64,000 nucleotides of DNA, taken from Pilosibacter fragilis. GTDB taxonomy: Bacteria; Bacillota; Clostridia; Lachnospirales; Lachnospiraceae. Location: NCBI RefSeq assembly GCF_032490495.1, contig NZ_JAVYJB010000015.1, positions 11,421-75,420 on the forward strand, given 5' to 3'. Of the stretch, positions 42,669-51,712 are shown one piece after another. Below the pieces are notes generated by a model that was not told the DNA's origin, did no database searches, and worked only from the letters and a program-made list of their open reading frames with translations. Position 1 is the first letter of the stretch; the number at the start of each line of letters is the position of its first letter. The translations under genes and the position numbers were made by a program.

Positions 42669-43646
42669 TCAATCATAGTTCTCCAGCCGAATGATAGGCC
42701 GATAAAAGTCATAATCTCCGTTTAGTTCATTGTCCTCCTGCACTTCCGGCTTACAGTGGGGCGAACAGGGCAGGAAACCGAGAAATGGGCCCAGCCCACC
42801 GCAGATATTACATCCGCCATCGCCGCCGCAGGTGGTAAGCCTATCAGCCTGCACCACTTCCCGCATATAGGGATCGTAGGCGATGGACAGGCCGAAGAAG
42901 TTGGGTTCCTCCATGTCATAGGGCCGGTTCTCATCCTCATCCATGTCCTCAAACCAGTGCAGACGCATGGAGTAGTCTAACCCATCTCCCCATGGAAACA
43001 GGGTCCGACACCCGCCGCCACACAGGTAGGCCCACTCGTCCGCCGTGGGCAGGGAGAAGCCCCTGTTTTCCAGCATGGCAAGAAGCGCATCGTAGTCTGT
43101 GCGGTTATAGATACAGATCTGAAAGTCCTTTTCCGTCCGCTCAATGCGGGCCGACTGATGCAAGGTAAGACTGCTGCTGTCACTCCAGGCAAAATCACGG
43201 AACTCCTTCAGCCAGTCAGGGTGGGCGGTCAGCCTGGGATCGTCCATCTTGACTGGCTCCCAGCAGAGTTCCTCCAGCTCCCGGCCCACCAGCATGGGGC
43301 CAATGGCCACTTGCCGGACAGGAGCCATGCTTTCCCGAATCATCTCCTCCGGGTTCTGCGGTTCTATTTCCCATTCCCGGAACAGATACTCCAATTCCTC
43401 CCGGCTCTCCTGATTCAGTCCCTCGGCAAACTGCTCCCAGCCCAGGGTGACGGTATCGCCGGGGACAAAGACGAACTCCCGACCATCTTTCTTGAAGATG
43501 CCGGTGGTGCAGTTCTGGCCCCAGCGGTCAAAGGTATGTAGACCGAGAAAGGTCATATCATAACGAGCAGCCAGGCTCTCCATCAGCACCTGCTTCTCGA
43601 TGTTTTCCATTTGATTGAATTGGGTGCGGAATAGTCTTTTGTTCAT
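42669..43646 (-). CDS. Formylglycine-generating-enzyme-like (SUMF1-fold) protein
   Basis: The 325-residue protein shows FGE-sulfatase fold features: FVFVPGDTVTLGW near residue 78, FSLPTADEWAYLCGGGCRTLFPWGDG near 196-222, then EPNFFGLSIAYDPYMREVV and a YRPIIRL ending. In true enzymes this fold oxidises a cysteine of sulfatases; copper-binding cysteines are not obvious here, although a CGGDGGCNICGG stretch is present. In an immunity operon it may have a non-enzymatic, binding role. AGGAGG precedes the start. Confidence 0.6.
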   Translation of the reverse strand: MNKRLFRTQFNQMENIEKQVLMESLAARYDMTFLGLHTFDRWGQNCTTGIFKKDGREFVFVPGDTVTLGWEQFAEGLNQESREELEYLFREWEIEPQNPEEMIRESMAPVRQVAIGPMLVGRELEELCWEPVKMDDPRLTAHPDWLKEFRDFAWSDSSSLTLHQSARIERTEKDFQICIYNRTDYDALLAMLENRGFSLPTADEWAYLCGGGCRTLFPWGDGLDYSMRLHWFEDMDEDENRPYDMEEPNFFGLSIAYDPYMREVVQADRLTTCGGDGGCNICGGLGPFLGFLPCSPHCKPEVQEDNELNGDYDFYRPIIRLENYD

Positions 43647-43657
43647 AACAAGTCCTC

Positions 43658-44068
43658 CTACAGCCTATCCAGGTTTTCCTGTAAATCGCCCTGCATCAAG
43701 TGCTGGGCAATGGCTTGGTTCAGTGCCTTATGGGGGTGATAGGCTGCCTGCTCTACATCGTGCAGGCACTCCTCCATCAATGCCTCCGGAGAAATGCCTT
43801 CCCGTTTGCCATAAAGATGGCCGAAGGCATAGCACACGGACTTGAGAAAGTCGAAAATATAGTCGTGATTTCCACGCATACTGGGCAGGTCGTTGAACGA
43901 GCCCATACCTCCGTATGCCCGAAGATGGTGGGCAACCTCCCGCCGCTGGTTCCAGTCCTGAATGTCCCGCTCCAACCAGTCGATCCAGTTTTGGAACTCT
44001 GGATGGTCTGCCAGAAGGATGGAGCGCAGACAGGTCAGAGCCTCGGTATAAATATCAGACTGTTTCAT
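43658..44068 (-). CDS. Hypothetical protein, DUF6966-like
   Basis: The 136-residue cytosolic protein contains AHHLRAYGGMGSFNDLPSM, a pattern like that of DUF6966. The ATG at 44068 overlaps the stop of the upstream gene (ATGA), showing coupling; a longer frame upstream is not used. No catalytic motif is visible. Placement suggests an immunity protein. Confidence 0.6.
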   Translation of the reverse strand: MKQSDIYTEALTCLRSILLADHPEFQNWIDWLERDIQDWNQRREVAHHLRAYGGMGSFNDLPSMRGNHDYIFDFLKSVCYAFGHLYGKREGISPEALMEECLHDVEQAAYHPHKALNQAIAQHLMQGDLQENLDRL

Positions 44069-45015
44069 TGGCCATCGCTCCCCCAAATACCTCCATAGAG
44101 CACACCATCTTTTCCAAGGAACAACATCCGGCTGCGAAGCAGGCTGCACTGCTCCACAGCGACCTTGTTTCCGTCACAGGTGGGAATAGCCTCCTGTTTT
44201 TTCCCAAGGTGATCACCATGAGCGGTAAGGAAGTAGAATTTATCCCGTTGCTGGTATCCGCCTTGAAACAGGAAGGTATTGCCGGACGGGGCAACAGAAA
44301 AAGCTCCGCTTCCTTCGATTGGCAGTTCAAATACAAAGTCCTCTTTGAAGTTCGTCCGCACCAGCCGGAATTCATCGTAATAATAAAACCACAGGTTTTC
44401 TTCTTCGTCCAGGCTGATGGCGTAGCAGTCATAGATGGAATAGTTCTCATTCTTCCAGAGAGGAGTTCCCTCCGATGTCCATGCAATCAGGCCGCAAGCA
44501 CCCAGAGGTTCATCCCAACCGTAATTACCAAATACACCTTCGTCAAAGTAGCTGGTAATGATGGTGCCATCTTTTTTTACCACACAGTCTTGAATGCCAT
44601 CCCCCAGGCAGAAACGGGACAGCACAGCTCCGTCCCGGCTGACGATCCAGGCGTTCTGGTCGGGGCCGTTTTCCCGATAGGCGCATCTTGCCCCCAGCAG
44701 GAGGAAGTGATCACCTGCGGGCCGCAAATAATGAAACTGGAACTTCAAGAGGCCAAGAGGAAACAGCGTCGTTTCCAGCACCCGCTGTTCCGCCCAATCC
44801 AGCTGGATTTCCACTGCGGTATAGGTGGAAGGAGTGCTGAGCCAGTCCTTACCCTGTGTTTCGGACGGCTGTTCCATGAGAAGATAGACTTTTCCATCCC
44901 TTGCCGTGAAAAAGTCTGTCACTTCTGTGCCCTCCAGATGGTTTTCCCGGCGCAGCTGGTTCAGGTCAATGATGGAGAACAACGGCAGATTTTTGGCTTT
45001 TATAGGTTTGTTCAT
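44065..45015 (-). CDS. Hypothetical protein with propeller-like repeats
   Basis: The 316-residue protein is rich in short strands, with recurring patterns such as DGKVYLLME, DGAVLSRFCLGDG, DGTIITSYFDEG and EENLWFYYYDEF, each about 45-60 residues apart. This suggests a beta-propeller-like fold. No signal peptide is seen. Function is unknown; it is coupled to the next gene by an ATGA overlap. Confidence 0.6.
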   Translation of the reverse strand: MNKPIKAKNLPLFSIIDLNQLRRENHLEGTEVTDFFTARDGKVYLLMEQPSETQGKDWLSTPSTYTAVEIQLDWAEQRVLETTLFPLGLLKFQFHYLRPAGDHFLLLGARCAYRENGPDQNAWIVSRDGAVLSRFCLGDGIQDCVVKKDGTIITSYFDEGVFGNYGWDEPLGACGLIAWTSEGTPLWKNENYSIYDCYAISLDEEENLWFYYYDEFRLVRTNFKEDFVFELPIEGSGAFSVAPSGNTFLFQGGYQQRDKFYFLTAHGDHLGKKQEAIPTCDGNKVAVEQCSLLRSRMLFLGKDGVLYGGIWGSDGQ

Positions 45016-45030
45016 AGTGTCTCCTCCTGG

Positions 45031-45330
45031 CTACTTTAACGCTCCATCATAGGTGTGGCTTTCCCAGATGGCCTCAAATTCCGCTTTCTCTATGACGCAG
45101 GCGTGGAATTCCTCGCCCCAGACATGGGCGTTCAGTTCCTCCACAGTGGGGACGGGCGTGATTTCAATAGCTCCATCGTAAAGGTCGGGTATGTTGCGGG
45201 TGCGGCCGTCCCTAAAGATGTCAATGGAGCGGAGGGCCAGCCGCTCATTTCCGGTATCCACTTCATAGAGGATCACCAATGGTTCTCCCTCCGGTGCGCC
45301 CTCCCAAAAAAGTTTGATGTACTCGATCAT
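45031..45330 (-). CDS. DUF6881-like small protein
   Basis: A 99-residue protein: MIEYIKLFWEGAPEGEPLVI, then YEVDTGNERLALRSIDIFRDG, ending FEAIWESH. This resembles DUF6881, a small family frequent in immunity loci. GAGGGAA lies before the ATG. Function unknown. Confidence 0.6.
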   Translation of the reverse strand: MIEYIKLFWEGAPEGEPLVILYEVDTGNERLALRSIDIFRDGRTRNIPDLYDGAIEITPVPTVEELNAHVWGEEFHACVIEKAEFEAIWESHTYDGALK

Positions 45331-45348
45331 CTCGATTCCCTCATCGTA

Positions 45349-45678
45349 TCATTTGAAATAATAATACCAATTCCCGCCAAATTCCCGGTCACATTCCTCC
45401 TGGGAGGCAAAGGTGCAGTCCTTGATTCCCTCAATGGGGTAATGATGCTTTATCAGCTGCCCTCTGTGATAGGAATTGATCTGTTCCGTCAGTCCGCTCC
45501 GCCGCGCCGTCTCTAATTGCGCATCGGTGGCAAAGATGTAGGACACAAAGTAGTTGTCCGGCTGGATGTAGCAGCCAAACTCAATGGCCTGCTGGATGTC
45601 ATCGAAGTGGTGTTTCACATTCTCCATGCAGGCTTCTATTACTTTTTGCCATACGAACTCCTGCTCCTTATTTCTCAT
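45349..45678 (-). CDS. Hypothetical protein of the immunity operon
   Basis: The 109-residue protein begins MRNKEQEFVWQKVIEACMEN and ends FGGNWYYYFK. The ATG at 45678 overlaps the end of the upstream Imm51 gene and has a GGAG-type site inside it. No domain is recognised. Confidence 0.55.
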   Translation of the reverse strand: MRNKEQEFVWQKVIEACMENVKHHFDDIQQAIEFGCYIQPDNYFVSYIFATDAQLETARRSGLTEQINSYHRGQLIKHHYPIEGIKDCTFASQEECDREFGGNWYYYFK

Positions 45679-46111
45679 GTTCCACCTCTCCTTTGCCCAG
45701 ATAAGTCCGCATCGTTTTTTCATTGTCACAGGCCGCTCGGATCATTTTGGACAACAGCATCAGGTCATCGATGTATTGGGAGTATACGCAGAACACATCT
45801 TCGTCGGAGTCGAAGTGAAACAGATCCACGCCGCTGTTATTTTCCTCGAACTCCTGGATCACGCCCCGGGCAAGCCGCTCCCAGTCCTCGCTGTTGCCAA
45901 TCAGTCCCAGCCGACGGAATACTTCCGTCCGGAATCCATTGTTGATTTTCAGCAGAAGGGAGAGCGCATAGGGGTGGTGGGGAATGAGAAAGAATGGCGC
46001 AATCTGCTCCGGCTTCACCCAGATTTTGAAGGGCGGACGCGGGTCAGGTATCCAGGGCAAGATTTCCCATTCGTCCTTCGGCCGGTTTCCGTATTGGCAA
46101 AGGTCTTTCAT
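45668..46111 (-). CDS. Immunity protein 51-like (Imm51)
   Basis: The 147-residue protein has the Imm51-like ending SEDWERLARGVIQEF followed by FHFDSDEDVFCVYSQYIDDLMLLSKMI. Imm51 is a predicted immunity family of polymorphic toxin systems. The start has a GGAGAAC-type site. It overlaps the next gene by 11 bases. Confidence 0.7.
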   Translation of the reverse strand: MKDLCQYGNRPKDEWEILPWIPDPRPPFKIWVKPEQIAPFFLIPHHPYALSLLLKINNGFRTEVFRRLGLIGNSEDWERLARGVIQEFEENNSGVDLFHFDSDEDVFCVYSQYIDDLMLLSKMIRAACDNEKTMRTYLGKGEVEHEK

Positions 46112-46138
46112 AGTGTTCTCCTTTGTTCTGTCACATTT

Positions 46139-46870
46139 TTAATCCTGCTCTCGATAACTGGCTTCAATGTCAATGAACCGCACATACACGGCGCAGATTT
46201 TGCCCTTGGCGTCATACCCGAAGTAGACAGGATAGTAACCATCCCCCCAGCCGGAGGCAAAGATGGGCAGGTTGCAGTCCGTGCCCGGCACTGTCCAGTT
46301 GAGCCAGTCGCCGCAGTCCCCCTGATATTTGGGGTAGGCTTTGGCGTTTTCTTCCATAAGATCGCAGAACAGGTCGTTGTAGGGGTCGATGTCCGGGTCT
46401 TCTTCTAAACGCTTGGCCCAGTATGCCTTGAAGGCCGCCTGGGTCTGGATGTCCGCGACACAGCCCATCCCGGCGTCTACGCCAAAGCCAAAATACTCGT
46501 CCTCTCCCAGTTCCTCGTCCAGATCCTCGTTGCCCACCATTCCCAGCTCATAGCGGACAGGCTTTTCCTGAGAAACCTCCACCTTGACGCAGGCATAGCG
46601 GTCGCCGTATTGTTCGCTGGGCACCACGCAGATTTTTACGGGATAAGTTCCGGCGGGGATCGTTTGAAGGAACGGCAGAGTGTCCTCCAGTTCCACCAGC
46701 GGATCACAGGCGAAAATCTGCCCGGTGGGGAAATGGACGGTGCCGATGTCCAGCACATCCACCGCCATGTTCCCAATCACTTTCTCTGTGAAATGGGCCT
46801 CCAAGTCATCTTTACAGGTCAATTTATCCTTGATTGCTTCGTATTTGTTCAGCCATTCAGTTGTAGGCAT
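46139..46870 (-). CDS. DUF4241 domain protein
   Basis: The 243-residue protein shows the DUF4241 pattern: VLDIGTVHFPTGQIFACDPL, then GTYPVKICVV, FGVDAGMGCVADIQTQAAF, and a C-terminal FASGWGDGYYPVYFGYDAKG. The family is frequent in immunity loci and has no known biochemical activity. The ATG at 46870 is chosen because AGGAGG lies 8 bases upstream; an in-frame ATG 33 bases earlier is less likely. Confidence 0.82.
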   Translation of the reverse strand: MPTTEWLNKYEAIKDKLTCKDDLEAHFTEKVIGNMAVDVLDIGTVHFPTGQIFACDPLVELEDTLPFLQTIPAGTYPVKICVVPSEQYGDRYACVKVEVSQEKPVRYELGMVGNEDLDEELGEDEYFGFGVDAGMGCVADIQTQAAFKAYWAKRLEEDPDIDPYNDLFCDLMEENAKAYPKYQGDCGDWLNWTVPGTDCNLPIFASGWGDGYYPVYFGYDAKGKICAVYVRFIDIEASYREQD

Positions 46871-46906
46871 ATCAGTTTCCTCCTGTTGATTTGGTTTGAG
46901 CATAGG

Positions 46907-47254
46907 TCAGCTCTCTACGATGCGAACCTGTTTTCCTCCAATTTCAAATTCCAGCTTTACGCCATAGTCCGCCGCCCAAGCAGGGCACTTGCTGAGCAGG
47001 GCCAGGATGTGCTCATCCGGCTCCCGGCCAAGGGTCACACGCAAGATTACGGGCCAGCCACCATATTCCTTTTGAAACTCCTCACTCTGGGTGTGGTTCA
47101 GATAGCCCTCCATCTTGTCGAGCAGGGCCTTCTGCGTTTCCGGGGAGCCGTCAATAAAGCCATTGCAGACCAAAACCATTACCACTTCTCCCGTTTTGGT
47201 TTCTGCCAGAATGTCGATCTTATCCAGGTCGCCAAACATATTTTCAATGGACAT
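46907..47254 (-). CDS. DUF6572-like protein
   Basis: The 115-residue protein starts MSIENMFGDLDKIDILAETK and includes ALLDKMEGYLNHTQSEEFQKE. It resembles DUF6572, small proteins that accompany SUKH-type genes. The start overlaps the upstream stop region; a GTG at 47263 is an alternative. Confidence 0.6.
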   Translation of the reverse strand: MSIENMFGDLDKIDILAETKTGEVVMVLVCNGFIDGSPETQKALLDKMEGYLNHTQSEEFQKEYGGWPVILRVTLGREPDEHILALLSKCPAWAADYGVKLEFEIGGKQVRIVES

Positions 47255-47259
47255 TGTTT

Positions 47260-47586
47260 TCACCAGTCCCTTTCTCGGATGGCCTCCTCCATATCAATGG
47301 GAATGCCAAACCACTCCAGAATGTAGGCCACGGTTGCCGCGATACATTCCCGTGCCACCGTTTCGATCTCGCTGTCGTGCTCGTCAAACTCCTCCTGGAG
47401 ATCATTGATGCCGCAGACCGCCTCATCCAGCGTTTCCTGCACCACTTCGGTATCGGTTTCGCCGTTCTCCAGCAGGTCGATGACCTTCTGAAGCTCGTCC
47501 TTTACCTTGTCTACCAAAAAAGCAGGATAGTAATTGTCCTGATACATCTCGTCCAGCAGTTTGTAATTGGGGTCAAATGCTTTCAT
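47260..47586 (-). CDS. DUF5713 family protein
   Basis: This 108-residue helical protein matches DUF5713: LLDEMYQDNYYPAFLVDKVKDEL, then NDLQEEFDEHDSEIETVARECI. The function is unknown. AAAGGAGCAA precedes the ATG, which lies inside the end of the upstream gene. Confidence 0.75.
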   Translation of the reverse strand: MKAFDPNYKLLDEMYQDNYYPAFLVDKVKDELQKVIDLLENGETDTEVVQETLDEAVCGINDLQEEFDEHDSEIETVARECIAATVAYILEWFGIPIDMEEAIRERDW

Positions 47587-47866
47587 AGGGATTGCTCCTT
47601 TCTTCGTGCTCGGCAGTCATGCTCAACTCGATCTCATCGTCGCTGTAAACTAAGTAGAGCCCATGAGGGGTCTTTCTATCGAAATGCAGTTCAATGTCAC
47701 AATATTTGAGGATCAAAGGTTTCCCGTTGCTTCTCATGGTGGAAACAGCATCGGGATTCCCGAAGATTTCTATGACCTCATCCTGCGATATTCCGAATTT
47801 CAGCGGTGAAATGTCCCGAGGATTCTGCAATATTTGATTGCGCCAAATCGTAAAGTCCTGTTTCAT
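47573..47866 (-). CDS. Hypothetical small protein of the immunity operon
   Basis: The 97-residue protein contains LKFGISQDEVIEIFGNPDAVS, a pattern of small SmpA-like or immunity proteins, followed by ILKYCDIELHFDRK. It overlaps both neighbours by a few bases, indicating translational coupling. No firm family assignment. Confidence 0.6.
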   Translation of the reverse strand: MKQDFTIWRNQILQNPRDISPLKFGISQDEVIEIFGNPDAVSTMRSNGKPLILKYCDIELHFDRKTPHGLYLVYSDDEIELSMTAEHEERSNPYESI

Positions 47867-48417
47867 AGTTTTCCGTCCAGTGCCTCAACCGTTTTCATGG
47901 CAGCGGAATCAAATTTGCACTGCCGCAGTTCCCGTTCGATCAGGGCAAACACATCCGGAAAGCACTCAATCTCATCCTGGTACTCATATTTCGCATACAA
48001 TTTCCCGTACTCGGAGATCCAGACCTCCGCCGGGTAGTAGTAGCCAATATGACCGATAGGCTGGCATTTTTCACCGGCAGCCTGTTCGATCTCTGCCAGT
48101 TCACAGCCGGACATATCCCGAAAATAGGCTTCTTCCAAATGGTTTTTGATCCCGTTGACCAGGTAAGGAAACAGAGCGAATTGGAAGTCAGCCGCCCAGT
48201 TCAGTTTTTTCTGCTCCAGATACCACTCACAGCACAGGCCGAAATACTTGCGGTAAAACCGCTGGGTAGTCTTCATCATAGGGACACCATGATCGGCGTA
48301 ATACTTCTCCGCAATGGAAATGTCCACTTTTCGCCCTTCCTGCCATCCGGCGTACTCCATCAGCTGCTTGACCTTGCTTTTGAGATCACCGGAGATGGGG
48401 ATGCGTTCTTTGATCAT
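47863..48417 (-). CDS. SUKH-3 family immunity protein
   Basis: The 184-residue protein matches the SUKH-3 pattern. It has LKSKVKQLMEYAGWQEGRKV near the N-terminus and a middle segment ending QPIGHIGYYYPAEVWISEYGKLY. A C-terminal FPDVFALIERELRQ follows. SUKH proteins are immunity proteins against various nuclease and deaminase toxins. The ATG at 48417 follows GGAGGTAACC; an earlier ATG (48432) is upstream of that site. Confidence 0.75.
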   Translation of the reverse strand: MIKERIPISGDLKSKVKQLMEYAGWQEGRKVDISIAEKYYADHGVPMMKTTQRFYRKYFGLCCEWYLEQKKLNWAADFQFALFPYLVNGIKNHLEEAYFRDMSGCELAEIEQAAGEKCQPIGHIGYYYPAEVWISEYGKLYAKYEYQDEIECFPDVFALIERELRQCKFDSAAMKTVEALDGKL

Positions 48418-48449
48418 GGTGGTTACCTCCATTACCAGATTTCAGACAT

Positions 48450-48860
48450 TTACAACTCTGCCACAAACTCATAGGAAACCGCAATGATGTTGTAAACATC
48501 ATCGTATGTAAACAGCCGGTAGTGCCGATAGATGTCTTTATTAAAGTCCTCCCGCACCGGCAAAGACTTCAGCCAGGTGCTATCCTCGATTAAATCAAAA
48601 GAACTGCCATCCAGATGCCCCGTTTCAGCCAGATTTTCATAGGTGTCCAATTCACAGGCAAAATAGGTCAGCACCCGCCGGAAGGTGAGTGTGTAGGGAA
48701 ACCAGTCTTTTTCGTCCCTGTGCTGAGAGATCAGATGGCCATTGATGTCCCCCGTAAAGGTCAGGTTGTTCAGACCATCCTGTTTCACCTGATCCAGATA
48801 GATGCAGTCCCGTCCCTTCAAAACACCTAAGCAGGTATTAACAGCAGTCGCTTTTTCCAT
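48450..48860 (-). CDS. Hypothetical protein of the immunity operon
   Basis: The 136-residue protein starts MEKATAVNTCLGVLKGRDCIYL and includes FRRVLTYFACELDTYENLAETG. The ATG at 48860 fits the GAGGAAAG site inside the upstream gene's end better than the earlier in-frame ATG. No domain is recognised. Confidence 0.55.
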   Translation of the reverse strand: MEKATAVNTCLGVLKGRDCIYLDQVKQDGLNNLTFTGDINGHLISQHRDEKDWFPYTLTFRRVLTYFACELDTYENLAETGHLDGSSFDLIEDSTWLKSLPVREDFNKDIYRHYRLFTYDDVYNIIAVSYEFVAEL

Positions 48861-48876
48861 AGGTAACTCTCTTTCC

Positions 48877-49380
48877 TCAGCTCTCATAAGTAATACAGAA
48901 AATTTCCTTGTTCAAATCAAAGTAAATCACCATCAGTTCGTCGGTAATCTCCGAGTTAAAGGACAGATCCAGAATGAAAACTTGCTGGTTCATCTCGCTA
49001 TCCACCAGGCTGCCAAACCGCTTGAGCCGCAAAAAGTCCACCATCTCAGTAAAGGACAGCTTGGCCGGGTCGGTTCCCGGAAAGAGTTCCGCCGCAATAT
49101 CCGGGCCTACCTCGTCTCGGTGGAACTCCATGAAAAAGGTCACAACGCTATGGTAGCGGCTGTCCTCGTCCGCCAGCGCCGCTTTGATGGCGGCTTTGGC
49201 CTTTTCTGCCAGTTTTTCCGCCTCATCCAGCATTTTTCCCACCGCATCCATGGCAGCAGGATCGCCGGTCAGTTCTTCCTCTACATCGAAGATAAAGGGT
49301 AGTCCCGATTCATCGGGAAAGGCGAAGATCTCCTCGCCGGGGGTATATGTAAAATCAATGCGTTTACAGTTCAGTTTCAT
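48877..49380 (-). CDS. Hypothetical protein, possibly DUF2004-like
   Basis: The 167-residue protein has an N-terminal strand-rich part (FTYTPGEEIFAFPDESG), a long helix rich in alanine, lysine and glutamate (about 45-70), and a C-terminal strand region (ELMVIYFDLNKEIFCITYES). It loosely resembles DUF2004-type proteins. AAGGAGG precedes the start. Confidence 0.5.
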   Translation of the reverse strand: MKLNCKRIDFTYTPGEEIFAFPDESGLPFIFDVEEELTGDPAAMDAVGKMLDEAEKLAEKAKAAIKAALADEDSRYHSVVTFFMEFHRDEVGPDIAAELFPGTDPAKLSFTEMVDFLRLKRFGSLVDSEMNQQVFILDLSFNSEITDELMVIYFDLNKEIFCITYES

Positions 49381-49392
49381 CTCTGCACCTCC

Positions 49393-50613
49393 TTATTGGT
49401 TTTCCAAATGGGGTAATGGAATTGGCGAATAGACTACGGTGTCTCCGTCATTATCCATTTTGAGAATGACAGCAAAATCCGCTACATTGCTCTCCTGTCC
49501 CCTTGGGAGAGGAAAAATCATTGGGGGGCAACGCAGGGCAGCATGGTTCGTGGTCTTATTCCAATCCTCCATGGCCGCAGATAAAATGGCGTCAATGTGT
49601 GCCAATACCTTCTCAATAGAACCCGCTGATATATTGTAAAAAGCGGGGTTTTTATGATACTGCTCTGTGATGAAGTTTTTATAGGTTTGCACTGGCATAA
49701 AGCAAAATTCCCAATCAAGGGGATGCAGCCCAAGCCAGTACTCATGCAGTTTCATAGGCGTCTCCTTACCCCTCAATCCCTCAATATTGGCAGTTTTGAG
49801 GCCCTTTTTCAAGGAGCCGTAGACAGTCACCGCATGGTCGGTGAACATCTCATCGCAGTCAAACCAGGCGGTGAAGCTGCCGCCAGAGGTGACGGACAGG
49901 CTCGTCATGCTGATTCGTCGGGCAAGTTCTTCCTCTGTGATAGGGTCTGTTTCCGGATTGCGGGGATTTTCCTCATCCTGAGAAAGCCAGTTGTTGGCCA
50001 ACTCGGTCAGGTCCTTTGCTGCAAGCTCCCGCATGGCTTTGTCCCAGTTTTCGCAATCAGCCAACATCTTCTTGGCGGCACTGCGGGCACGGGTCCAGGA
50101 GGGCTTGCTTTCAGCATTGACCTCCAGAGAAAGGAGCACATCCTTTCCGCACCACTGGATTTCTCCCTCGAAGGTATCATAGTCCTTGTCCAGCTTCAGT
50201 TCACCCAGCACCTGGTCCTGGATCACCACCGGCTTGTGGTACTCGTCCAGAACGGCTTGAAGTTCCGGACAGTCCTCGTGGGCCTTGACCACCTGGGAGA
50301 TACACCAGGGCCACGACACCAGATCCTTTGCCCATTCTTCTTTCATCCGGCGGATCTTCAGGCGGCAGATCTGCTCGTTTTGAAAGCGTTCCCAGCCCTT
50401 TTCGCTGTGACGCTCCTCATCGGTGACCGGCCACTCCAGCCGCTCCTCTTTGGTGCTGACCTTGCCGGTGTCACAAAATACCACGCCCAGCGTCACAACG
50501 GTCATTTCCCAAAAGTTGCCCCTGTTGTTATATCCGCCCCCGATGCAGCGATTGATCAAAGCGACCACTTCCTGCTCCTCGGACTCGTACATCTCATAAA
50601 ATTCTTCAAACAT
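49393..50613 (-). CDS. DUF2262 protein fused to a second immunity-type domain
   Basis: Residues about 1-130 form an unnamed acidic region. Residues about 130-285 match DUF2262: VLGELKLDKDYDTFEGEIQW, then ISMTSLSVTSGGSFTAWF and DCDEMFTDHAVTVYG. After KETP the sequence MKLHEYWLGLHPLDWEFCF begins what looks like a separate protein, now fused, running to residue 406. That suggests gene fusion within the operon. AAGGAG precedes the start. Confidence 0.68.
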   Translation of the reverse strand: MFEEFYEMYESEEQEVVALINRCIGGGYNNRGNFWEMTVVTLGVVFCDTGKVSTKEERLEWPVTDEERHSEKGWERFQNEQICRLKIRRMKEEWAKDLVSWPWCISQVVKAHEDCPELQAVLDEYHKPVVIQDQVLGELKLDKDYDTFEGEIQWCGKDVLLSLEVNAESKPSWTRARSAAKKMLADCENWDKAMRELAAKDLTELANNWLSQDEENPRNPETDPITEEELARRISMTSLSVTSGGSFTAWFDCDEMFTDHAVTVYGSLKKGLKTANIEGLRGKETPMKLHEYWLGLHPLDWEFCFMPVQTYKNFITEQYHKNPAFYNISAGSIEKVLAHIDAILSAAMEDWNKTTNHAALRCPPMIFPLPRGQESNVADFAVILKMDNDGDTVVYSPIPLPHLENQ

Positions 50614-50625
50614 AGATCATTCTCC

Positions 50626-51705
50626 TTATTCCTCAAACTCGCCCTCAATCATCCCGTTCAGATACCGGCCGGGATCTGCGATGAAGTCATCCCATTTGGC
50701 CAGAGAGTGGAATTCCTCATGCTCGATGTCCAGATACCACAGCTTTTTGTCCCTGGGGCTCCACAGCAGCAGGTAGTCGCTGTAATTGTCCATGGCCGCC
50801 ATGAGGGAGAGCAGCTTCTTCCGTTTCCAGGTCATCTCCTGCACATCCATGTAGGCGTACAGCTCCGCCCATTTCACCCATTCCTGCTCCGGGAATTCCA
50901 AACGCAGGGGGCCGGTTTTCAAGTATTCCACCAACTTGGCGGGCAGTTTATATGGCATGAGCTGCCGGGCCTTTTCCTGTTCGTTGTGCCAGTCCTCCGG
51001 TTCCAGGGCTTTTAAGTAGTCGGCCAGCTCCTGATTTTTGTTCTGCACCGCCACGGTGTAAGGCCGGTCGCCGTATTTGTCGGCAATGGTGATGTCGGCT
51101 CCCTGTTCCACCAGCCAGCGCACCATGGAGAAATTGTTGGAGCGGGCGGCCTCGGTGACAGGGGTGGAGGCGTAAGGGAACACCATGTCCGGCTTGTGGT
51201 AATTGATGTCTGCCCCTTTTTCCAGAAGCAGTCGGGCAAGTTTGGCATTGCCCTCGGACACAGCGGCCCGGAATGCCTCGCCGCCAAACTTATCCACTGT
51301 GATCCCAGCCTGCTCCAGCACCGGGATATTCTCCGGGCGCTTGCCCCAGCGTACTTCCTGAAAGGCCCGCTCTTTCTGCTTCGGGCTGAGTTTTGCGGCC
51401 TGTCCAGCAAAGAGCGCCACCACCTCCGGCCCACAACAGCGGGCGGCAGTGAGCAGCAGGGGCTGTTCCTCTGCCAGACCGGGATCAGCTCCATGCTCCA
51501 GCAGGAAGTGGATCATGGGCACATCATTCCGAAAAACCGCGATCTCCAGTGGTGTGAGTTTGATATACTCGCTGAGCTGAATGGGGTCATCTAAATCCAG
51601 ACCGCCCTGGAGCAGTACCTCCAGCTTGGAAGTGTCATAGTCACAAATGGCGGCAGCCGTTTCCGGGAGGGTCTCCCAGCGGCCAATATATGCAATTTGG
51701 TACAT
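50626..51705 (-). CDS. Ankyrin-repeat immunity protein
   Basis: The 359-residue protein has about four ankyrin repeats (residues about 45-230), for example LTPLEIAVFRNDVPMIHFLL-EHGAD, LARLLLEKGADINYH and VRWLVEQGADITIADKYGD. The C-terminal region (about 250-359) is acidic with YLLLWSPRDKKLWYLDIEHE, resembling SUKH/SMI1-type ends. Ankyrin immunity proteins are known in polymorphic toxin loci. It probably works by binding. It is coupled to its neighbours by short gaps. Confidence 0.78.
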   Translation of the reverse strand: MYQIAYIGRWETLPETAAAICDYDTSKLEVLLQGGLDLDDPIQLSEYIKLTPLEIAVFRNDVPMIHFLLEHGADPGLAEEQPLLLTAARCCGPEVVALFAGQAAKLSPKQKERAFQEVRWGKRPENIPVLEQAGITVDKFGGEAFRAAVSEGNAKLARLLLEKGADINYHKPDMVFPYASTPVTEAARSNNFSMVRWLVEQGADITIADKYGDRPYTVAVQNKNQELADYLKALEPEDWHNEQEKARQLMPYKLPAKLVEYLKTGPLRLEFPEQEWVKWAELYAYMDVQEMTWKRKKLLSLMAAMDNYSDYLLLWSPRDKKLWYLDIEHEEFHSLAKWDDFIADPGRYLNGMIEGEFEE

Positions 51706-51712
51706 AAGGCAC

